A DNA stretch of 30,548 bases, taken from the NCBI GenBank assembly GCA_934370925.1, contig CAKRNG010000023.1, positions 1 through 30,548 of the forward strand, read 5' to 3'. A program made the position numbers and the translations under genes. The notes beneath the pieces were generated by a model, which saw only the letters and a program-made list of their open reading frames with translations, was not told the origin of the DNA and ran no database searches. This DNA is from an uncultured Lacticaseibacillus sp. Its GTDB lineage: Bacteria; Bacillota; Bacilli; Lactobacillales; Lactobacillaceae. The number at the start of each line of letters is the position of its first letter. Position 1 is the stretch's first letter. Below, piece after piece: positions 25,180 through 30,548 of this stretch.

Positions 25180-25797
25180 TTGCAGACACTAATTATCGAT
25201 GCCATTGAACGTTTTGGGTATATTGGCATTATGTTACTCATTACCCTTGAAAATGTTTTTCCCCCGATTCCATCCGAAGTGGTCCTGAGCTTTGCGGGGT
25301 TTATGACGAAACACAGTCGTTTGGAGACCGTCCCCGTCATTATCGCGGCCACCGTGGGGTCCGTTTTGGGTGCGGCCATTCTGTATTGGGTGGGGCGATT
25401 GCTCAGTACGGAACGGTTGGAGCGCCTCGTGTCAGGGCGACTTGGACGTCTGTTGCGCTTTGAGCCCAGCGACGTCCGTAAAGCAGAGGGCTGGTTTGTG
25501 AAGCACGGGAGCGTTGCGGTTTTCTTTTGCCGGTTCGTTCCGATTATTCGCAGCCTGATTTCGATTCCAGCGGGCACCACCAAAATGCGCTTCGGTCATT
25601 TTCTGCTGCTAACCACTGCGGGAACCGCTATTTGGAATGTTGTATTGGTGCTTCTGGGACGAATGGCGGGCCATGCTTGGACACAAGTGGCACATTATGT
25701 GGATTCGTACGCACTCATCGCGTTAGTGGTGCTGGCGGGTGCATTCGTGATTGGTGCGGTGATTTTTTATAAAAAGCGGGCTAGACGCGACGACTAG
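25180..25797 (+). CDS. DedA family membrane protein
   Basis: A 205-residue integral membrane protein of the DedA/SNARE-associated (PF09335) family. These proteins are linked to lipid carrier recycling and membrane homeostasis. The hallmark residues are present: Glu33 in PPIPSEVVLSFAGF, and Arg118 and Arg124 in FFCRFVPIIRSLISIPAGTTKM. About five hydrophobic segments are seen, with a basic C-terminal end. The start is TTG 25180 with AAGGAG 7 nt upstream. The tetR-type gene begins 32 nt downstream with no terminator between, so they may form an operon. Confidence 0.9.
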   Translation: MQTLIIDAIERFGYIGIMLLITLENVFPPIPSEVVLSFAGFMTKHSRLETVPVIIAATVGSVLGAAILYWVGRLLSTERLERLVSGRLGRLLRFEPSDVRKAEGWFVKHGSVAVFFCRFVPIIRSLISIPAGTTKMRFGHFLLLTTAGTAIWNVVLVLLGRMAGHAWTQVAHYVDSYALIALVVLAGAFVIGAVIFYKKRARRDD

Positions 25798-25829
25798 TTT
25801 TTAATTTTAAGCAAGGGGATGAGAACGGG

Positions 25830-26417
25830 ATGCGAACCTGTGCAACCAAGACGTTGCTCGCAACAACGCTTAAAAATATGATGAAGACGACTGATCTCGC
25901 GCATATCACGATTGAAGAACTCACTCATGAGGCGGGGGTGACGCGTAACACCTTCTATTACCATTTCGATGACATTTATTCGCTCCTCAAGTGGATTTAT
26001 GACCAGGAAGTTGTGGGAGATTTGCGTCGCCACGCGCAGTTAGATGAATGGCAGACGGCGTACCGATTGTTGCTTGACTACATTGAGGATAACCGAGATT
26101 TCTGTATTGCGTCTTTCCACTCGGTTGGGCGGGATTTGCTAGAACAGTTGCTTTACGCAGTCGCCGCAGAAATGGTGATGCGTGTCGTACATGATGCGGA
26201 TCCAGATGTGCCCAAGCAAATTGCGCGGGATATCACGGACTTCTATGGTCTCGCAATCGTGGCGCAGGTGATTAAGTGGTTGCTGGAGGGGATGGTTGAA
26301 CCAAAAGATACCCTCATTCGACGTGCAGAAATTATGCTGCGTGGCGGTATTGCGAATGCAATCCATAATGGGCGTGCAGCGTACGGGTATTACGCGGTCA
26401 ATCGTGACAATAACTAA
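25830..26417 (+). CDS. TetR/AcrR family transcriptional regulator
   Basis: A 195-residue one-component repressor-type protein. The N-terminal helix-turn-helix is at about 24-52 (ITIEELTHEAGVTRNTFYYHF, the TetR signature, ending in the FYYHF helix). The C-terminal half is helical, with the TetR_C_8-like ligand or dimer domain expected from its size. It is followed by a terminator and then by dyad sequences ahead of the microprotein-oleate hydratase pair, its likely target. The effector is unknown; a fatty acid is a reasonable guess from context. Confidence 0.9.
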   Translation: MRTCATKTLLATTLKNMMKTTDLAHITIEELTHEAGVTRNTFYYHFDDIYSLLKWIYDQEVVGDLRRHAQLDEWQTAYRLLLDYIEDNRDFCIASFHSVGRDLLEQLLYAVAAEMVMRVVHDADPDVPKQIARDITDFYGLAIVAQVIKWLLEGMVEPKDTLIRRAEIMLRGGIANAIHNGRAAYGYYAVNRDNN

Positions 26418-26422
26418 ATCGG

Positions 26423-26449
26423 TCCTCAGCAAAGTGCTGGGGATTTTTT
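26423..26449 (+). terminator. Rho-independent terminator after the tetR-type gene
   Basis: A 9-bp stem TCCTCAGCA / TGCTGGGGA (one G-T) with a 3-nt loop and six T. Confidence 0.92.
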
Positions 26450-26506
26450 GATTATATTAAGTTCTCTATTTTTGGGCAAACCGCCCAGATTGCCCATTTT
26501 TTTAAC

Positions 26507-26564
26507 GTGTACAACCCCCTAAACTAAGGATGTAAACAAAAGTAACCGCTTTAATAACGGCTAC
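26507..26564. promoter_or_regulatory. Two dyads upstream of the microprotein/oleate hydratase genes (possible TetR operators)
   Basis: GTGTACAACC (26507-26516) and GGATGTAAAC (26528-26537) form an inverted repeat matching at 8 of 10 positions. GTAACCG (26542-26548) and CGGCTAC (26558-26564) form another, 6 of 7. Both lie between the regulator's terminator and the next start codon, where an operator would be expected. A clear -35/-10 pair is not evident. Confidence 0.35.
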
Positions 26565-26588
26565 GTCATCTAGAAGGGGGCATCAATT

Positions 26589-26717
26589 ATGTGTCATAAA
26601 CATGTATTTTTCGGCATCGTCCTTGGTATCACGTTGACGGGAGCTGCAATCATTGCGAACCGTCTGGATTTATTCCACGATGATGCGCGCGATTACGATG
26701 AATTTGAGGAACGCTAA
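26589..26717 (+). CDS. 42-aa single-pass membrane microprotein upstream of oleate hydratase
   Basis: ATG 26589 has AAGGGGG 8 nt upstream, a strong ribosome site. The product has 42 residues: a short basic N-terminus (MCHKH), one hydrophobic glycine-containing helix at about residues 6-25, and an acidic tail (LFHDDARDYDEFEER). It ends 41 nt before the oleate hydratase start with no terminator, so it should be on the same transcript. I do not know a named family. A role in membrane stress or in positioning the hydratase is only inference. Confidence 0.7.
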   Translation: MCHKHVFFGIVLGITLTGAAIIANRLDLFHDDARDYDEFEER

Positions 26718-26758
26718 ACGATTAGCGACCGTGAGAGACGTTGACGGGAGGAATCAAA

Positions 26759-28453
26759 ATGGTCAAAACAAAAGCAATTATGATTGGTGCAGGACTTGCG
26801 AATATGGCGGCAGCCGTCTATTTCATCCAGGAAGGACATTGGGATGGCGACAACATCACGTTCTACTCGCTTGATGATCACGGATCAAATGACGGGTCCA
26901 TCGCGACGGACCAGACAGATGAGTACTGGAATAAGAATCATCCGCTGAGCAACACCAAGGGCTATCTGGCGCGCGGTGGACGGATGCTGAACTACCGGAC
27001 ATACGTGGATTTGATGGACTTACTTTCACGCGTTCAGTCCGTGACGGAACCTGGAATGACAGCCGCAGAAGACACCCGCGATTTTGACGCCAAGCACCGG
27101 ACTTACGACAAGGCACGCCTGCTTCAAGGCGGGAAGGGCATTATCGACGGCGGTAAAATGGGGTTGAATAATCAGGACCGGCTTCTTTTAACGAAACTGA
27201 TTATGATGCCAGACCGTGAAGAAGAGAAACTCGATAATGTGTCCATCGCCGAGTACTTCAAGGATGATCCCCACATGTTTCAGACGAACTTCTGGTATAT
27301 GTGGGAGACGACCTTTGCCTTTCGGACGAAGAGTTCGGCGCAGGAATTGCGGCGGTACATGCACCAGATGATTTATGAATTCACGCAGATTGAGCATCTG
27401 GTTGGTGTCAACCGCACCCGCTATAACCAGTATGAAAGCATTATGTTGCCCCTGATTAACTACCTAAAGGATGCCGGTTGTCACATTATTCTGAATCGCC
27501 GGGTAACCGATTGGGACTTCAAGGACACGAAGATGCAGGATGAAATTACCGTCACGGGTCTGACCATGACGAACACGGAGACGGGCGAAACGGAACACGT
27601 CGATGTCGATGACGACACAGCGGTCATCTTCACGAACGGGTCCATCACTGATTCCGCAACATTAGGGGATTTGGACACGCCGGCTGGTGAAAATATGGAC
27701 TATGGTGCCGCGGCGGGTCTTTGGAAAAAGGCAACGGAACGCTTTTACAACCTCGGGAACCCCGACAAGTTCTTTGCGGATCGGGACGCGAGTGAATGGG
27801 TAAGCTTCACCTTAACCACCAAGGACCACGTATTACTCAACGAAATCACGCGTATTACCACGCAAGAACCAGGGAACGCACTGAATTCGTTCTTATCCAC
27901 GAGTCCCATCACGCCACTCAACCAAGTGGACGTCAACATGTCCATCGTGGTGCACCACCAGCCGCACTTTACGGACCAAAAGCCAAATGAAACGGTCATT
28001 TGGGGTTACTTCCTCTACCCACGGCGTCGTGGCGAGTTCGTCCAGAAGCCATACATTGAGATGACGGGGAAGGAAATGTTGCAGGAACTCATCGGTCAAC
28101 TGGCGAAGGTGGATCCTGGTCCCGTCAACATTCGGGAACATGAAGAAGCCATCATGGACTCGGTCATCAATTGTATCCCAGTCTACATGCCATACGCCTC
28201 CGCACTGTTCAACAACCGGGCAAAGGCGGACCGGCCAAAGGTAATCCCGGCAAACGCCACGAACCTCGCCTTCACGGGTGAATTCGTTGAGCAGCCATAC
28301 CAGATGATTTTCACAGAACAATCTGCCGTTCGCTCAGGTGAAATCGCCGCATTCCACTTCGCGGGAATCCCAATGAGCCACCTCGTCAAGACGCCACGTT
28401 ATGACAAGGATATCCCAACCTTGATGCGGGCAACCAAGAAGATGTTCGAATAG
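26759..28453 (+). CDS. ohyA: Oleate hydratase (myosin-cross-reactive antigen family)
   Basis: FAD-dependent enzyme that adds water to the cis-9 double bond of oleic and related acids, giving 10-hydroxy fatty acids. In lactobacilli this detoxifies unsaturated fatty acids. The protein has 564 residues, typical. FAD-binding loop MIGAGLANMAAAVYF is at 8-22. RGGRMLNY at 72-79 is the conserved loop of the lactobacillus-type enzymes. Other landmarks are FWYMWETTFAFR, RRYMHQMIYEFTQIEHLVGV and the C-terminal NLAFTGEFVEQPYQMIFTEQ (as NLAFTGEF / EQPYQMIFTEQSAVR). ATG 26759 follows GGGAGGA. Regulation by the upstream TetR protein is likely but not shown. Confidence 0.96.
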   Translation: MVKTKAIMIGAGLANMAAAVYFIQEGHWDGDNITFYSLDDHGSNDGSIATDQTDEYWNKNHPLSNTKGYLARGGRMLNYRTYVDLMDLLSRVQSVTEPGMTAAEDTRDFDAKHRTYDKARLLQGGKGIIDGGKMGLNNQDRLLLTKLIMMPDREEEKLDNVSIAEYFKDDPHMFQTNFWYMWETTFAFRTKSSAQELRRYMHQMIYEFTQIEHLVGVNRTRYNQYESIMLPLINYLKDAGCHIILNRRVTDWDFKDTKMQDEITVTGLTMTNTETGETEHVDVDDDTAVIFTNGSITDSATLGDLDTPAGENMDYGAAAGLWKKATERFYNLGNPDKFFADRDASEWVSFTLTTKDHVLLNEITRITTQEPGNALNSFLSTSPITPLNQVDVNMSIVVHHQPHFTDQKPNETVIWGYFLYPRRRGEFVQKPYIEMTGKEMLQELIGQLAKVDPGPVNIREHEEAIMDSVINCIPVYMPYASALFNNRAKADRPKVIPANATNLAFTGEFVEQPYQMIFTEQSAVRSGEIAAFHFAGIPMSHLVKTPRYDKDIPTLMRATKKMFE

Positions 28454-28477
28454 TCGTTAGTGGGAAGGACGACACAA

Positions 28478-28532
28478 ATAAGGAAGGCCCCACCACAATC
28501 CAAAAGCGGGATTGTGGTGGGGCCTTCCTTAT
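28478..28532. terminator. Perfect 24-bp palindrome after oleate hydratase
   Basis: Arms 28478-28501 and 28509-28532 are exactly complementary around a 7-nt loop (AAAAGCG). There is no T-run, but such a stem should stop or stabilise the ohyA transcript. It marks the border where base composition drops sharply. Confidence 0.85.
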
Positions 28533-28616
28533 CGTTACGGGGATGTTTTTTTGCAGGGGAATGTTTAATTGAAAGTCACATTTCCAAAAAAATAAAAATA
28601 ACGTATTGGCTTTGAC

Positions 28617-28630
28617 TGTAAACGTTTACC
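28617..28630. promoter_or_regulatory. cre box (CcpA site) ahead of the LanB-like gene
   Basis: TGTAAACGTTTACC fits the cre consensus TGWAARCGYTWNCW at 13 of 14 positions; its core GTAAACGTTTAC is a perfect palindrome. It overlaps a TTGACT (28612-28617) that resembles a -35. CcpA binding here would repress transcription when preferred sugars are present. The rest of 28533-28769 has no gene I can support. Confidence 0.6.
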
Positions 28631-28637
28631 GTGTCAC

Positions 28638-28646
28638 TGGTATCAT
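28638..28646 (+). promoter_or_regulatory. Extended -10 candidate for the LanB-like gene
   Basis: TGGTATCAT is a good extended -10. The nearby TTGACT is 23 nt upstream, too far for a standard -35, so the promoter would depend on the TG extension. It lies 8 nt downstream of the cre box. Confidence 0.45.
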
Positions 28647-28769
28647 ATAAACATAGCGAAAGATATCAATGATGATCAAATTAACTGCTTTTTGGTAAGT
28701 GGGCAAAAAAAGGAAAAAACACAATCAACTCTGCTTCACACCACACCACGTTTGAAAAATGGTTCGAAT

Positions 28770-30548
28770 ATGAATTTCAGTCATCTGTATAAGATTGATA
28801 GCTTTTTTAGAAATAAAAGAACTCAACTCCAACCACATATTAAGTTGAGTGCAAATTTATTCATATATTTGTATGACTACGCCGTTAATCACATAGAAAA
28901 TTTTAAATCTGTGGAAATCAGTTTGAACGAATGTGTTAGTGTTGAACAGGTGTTTTATTCGTTATACGTAACTGGTGAAAACAATCAGTATGCGGATGGT
29001 GACGTTGTCAAATATAAGCGCAACAACATGTTGGATACAATTGTTAGCCTTATGAAATTGCATGGTAGGCTGGATTTGGTCACATTAATATCAAACATCA
29101 TCAAAATAAGCACCAATGTATCAGTAATTACCGTTTTAGATGTAATAAAGGGGTTACTAAGTGATCGCTTTCTTATGTTATCAATTTATGGAGAAACTAA
29201 TTTTAGTGATGCGCAAAGCACGTCATTAGTCGACTTGATAGTAATTGCAAACGCAGTTGATTTGGTAACTGAGTCCTTAAAAACGATTAAAGATAATATT
29301 GCGTCCTTTATATCTAGCGGAAATATTAAATATTACTTTAACGCACAATCAATCGTCAAAAATGCTTTCGGATTAGACAATCCATTTGTTCTTAATGAAG
29401 AAACATGCCTAAGTCAAGAAAGCATTCGTTCTACCCAGCTATCCACATTACAAAATGATGCAGGTGATTTTGCAAAGTGGTTAATCTCTATAACCACTAG
29501 TAAGGACAATGACTATGAACAACTTCAGATGGTAAACTTCAGAAACAAGTTCATTGAAAAATACGGATATAACAACTCCATCAAAATTATCGATTTATTC
29601 GATGAATCAAGAGGATTAGGCTCACCATTTGCCGATAGTAAATTTACGATTGGGCAAATCGCATCCATCAATAAACAACGTTCTACATTTAAGGAGTCAT
29701 ACGAAAAAGACACAATTTGTTCTGATAGTTGGCATCTAGACAAGTCTAGTGTAGTTCACCATGACGTCGATCTTGGACCTGATTTTAGAGGATTCGACTT
29801 GAACTTCCGAAGCGTTGCCAAAGAAGGAATAAATTATCTAGTATTAGGCAATGTTACATGTTCACTAACTCCATATTCATTTAACGGACGGTTTGAGTTT
29901 TTAAATACCCCTGAAGTGCCAACGAAGGGTAACACAATCGTAGGGATAAAATACTTTCCTAAAGACAAAAATTTAAAAAACATTTTTAATGACAATACTG
30001 GTAAGCAATCGTTACGAGTTAGTGGAAGTGTCGCTGGAAATGATATATCAATACAGGATGTTTATGTAACTGTTAATCTAAATGATGAGTTTACATTGAC
30101 CGATATTCTTGGAAATAAATTGATAGTCGATCAAAAATGCCTAGCTAATACCACTTTAGAAGATGATATAGTTCATTTTATGGTGATTGTTTCCACACCT
30201 TTTTCGGTATTCAGTACCATTAATATGATTAAAAAGTTCAAGGGGATTCATAGAAAGCGAATTGTTTTTAGAAATATAGTTATAAGTCCTGAGTGTTGGA
30301 AGATTACTCCACAATTAATTGGTACTGATAATTATTCGGTAGAATCCGTGCGAAGCGAACTTAAACTGTTGAGCATTCCGAATCTGGTGGTAATTGCAGA
30401 TAATGATATGTTATTGCCCATTAATTTGAGTTTCGATAGTGACGTACACATACTGATGAAAATCATGAAAACTGGATTTAGGTCAAGATTTGAGACAACA
30501 TCTCTCGATAAAAAATTGGTCAATGCAAAATGCCCTTTAGGTCATTTT
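28770..30548 (+). CDS. LanB-like lanthipeptide dehydratase N-terminal domain, partial (runs off right edge)
   Basis: From ATG 28770 one frame stays open for 593 codons to the window edge, with no stop. Several segments match class I lantibiotic dehydratases, which glutamylate Ser/Thr of a precursor peptide using Glu-tRNA. These are FRNKFIEKYGYNN with KIIDLFDESRGLGSP (residues 257-285), NYLVLGNVTC with FNGRFEF (about 355-377), and RIVFRNIVISPECWKI followed by LSIPNLVVIADNDMLLPINL. The canonical RPTPFG segment near the N-terminus is not seen; the region between the LASPxLY-like LSANLFIYLYDY (26-37) and DRFLMLS (132-138) is too short to hold it. No good Shine-Dalgarno precedes the ATG, and the frame is open further upstream without an ATG. 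Base composition is much more AT-rich than all genes to the left, which suggests transfer. Confidence 0.72.
   Translation, partial: MNFSHLYKIDSFFRNKRTQLQPHIKLSANLFIYLYDYAVNHIENFKSVEISLNECVSVEQVFYSLYVTGENNQYADGDVVKYKRNNMLDTIVSLMKLHGRLDLVTLISNIIKISTNVSVITVLDVIKGLLSDRFLMLSIYGETNFSDAQSTSLVDLIVIANAVDLVTESLKTIKDNIASFISSGNIKYYFNAQSIVKNAFGLDNPFVLNEETCLSQESIRSTQLSTLQNDAGDFAKWLISITTSKDNDYEQLQMVNFRNKFIEKYGYNNSIKIIDLFDESRGLGSPFADSKFTIGQIASINKQRSTFKESYEKDTICSDSWHLDKSSVVHHDVDLGPDFRGFDLNFRSVAKEGINYLVLGNVTCSLTPYSFNGRFEFLNTPEVPTKGNTIVGIKYFPKDKNLKNIFNDNTGKQSLRVSGSVAGNDISIQDVYVTVNLNDEFTLTDILGNKLIVDQKCLANTTLEDDIVHFMVIVSTPFSVFSTINMIKKFKGIHRKRIVFRNIVISPECWKITPQLIGTDNYSVESVRSELKLLSIPNLVVIADNDMLLPINLSFDSDVHILMKIMKTGFRSRFETTSLDKKLVNAKCPLGHF

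Noticed and set aside
28533..28769. Possible lanthipeptide precursor gene upstream of the LanB-like gene
   Set aside because: All three plus frames were read; only very short ATG ORFs (under 10 codons) are present and none has a Ser/Thr/Cys-rich core.
1..30548. tRNA or rRNA genes
   Set aside because: No cloverleaf-like sequence with a T-arm GTTCRANNC and matching acceptor stem, and no rRNA-like stretch, was noticed; a tRNA scan could not be run.

Overview
The window looks like chromosomal DNA of a Gram-positive lactic acid bacterium, most likely Lactobacillaceae. Evidence: the division and cell wall (dcw) cluster order is the Firmicutes one (mraZ-rsmH-ftsL-pbp2B-mraY-murD-murG-divIB-ftsA-ftsZ-sepF-ylmG-ylmH-divIVA-ileS). 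It is flanked by small DUF3397 and DUF4044 genes, and further along by DUF1831 and an oleate hydratase, all typical of lactobacilli. Most of the window has moderately high GC and many TTG/GTG starts. The species cannot be fixed from the sequence alone.

Layout. (1) 1-1431: a thiamine uptake gene (thiT, the ECF S-component) behind a TPP riboswitch. It lies between two directly repeated copies of a ~285-bp palindromic, MITE-like element; the left copy is cut by the window edge. (2) 1447-2096: a 38-aa DUF4044 microprotein on the minus strand and a DUF3397 membrane protein, then a terminator. (3) 2250-15648: the dcw cluster, all on the plus strand. Upstream of mraZ is an array of four GTGG-like boxes at an exact 10-nt period, the expected autoregulatory site of MraZ. 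(4) 15660-19152: ileS behind an isoleucine T-box leader. The leader is separated from the gene by about 430 nt of hairpins and direct repeats. (5) 19161-21411: a collapsed third copy of the MITE-like element, then a minus-strand xpaC-telA pair. (6) 21570-25138: a small tail-anchored protein, mtnN, an IscS-like cysteine desulfurase, a GNAT acetyltransferase broken by an in-frame amber stop and bracketed by two 42-nt hairpin repeats, and DUF1831. (7) 25180-28532: a DedA membrane protein, a TetR regulator, a 42-aa membrane microprotein and oleate hydratase, ending in a perfect 24-bp palindrome. (8) 28533-30548: an abrupt change to AT-rich DNA. It carries a CcpA-like cre box and the 5' 593 codons of a gene resembling the N-terminal (glutamylation) domain of class I lanthipeptide dehydratases (LanB). 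That gene runs off the right edge and seems to lack the usual RPTPFG segment.

How the genes work together. The central block couples precursor synthesis (MraY, MurD, MurG) to septum assembly (FtsL, PBP2B, DivIB, FtsA, FtsZ, SepF, YlmG, DivIVA), with MraZ as a local regulator. IscS and DUF1831 belong to sulfur transfer, and MtnN salvages methylthioadenosine and S-adenosylhomocysteine. TetR, the microprotein and oleate hydratase plausibly form a fatty-acid stress module. The LanB-like gene at the right edge looks like the start of a horizontally acquired peptide-modification locus and is the best candidate for an unusual system. Its core peptide, cyclase and transporter would lie outside this window.
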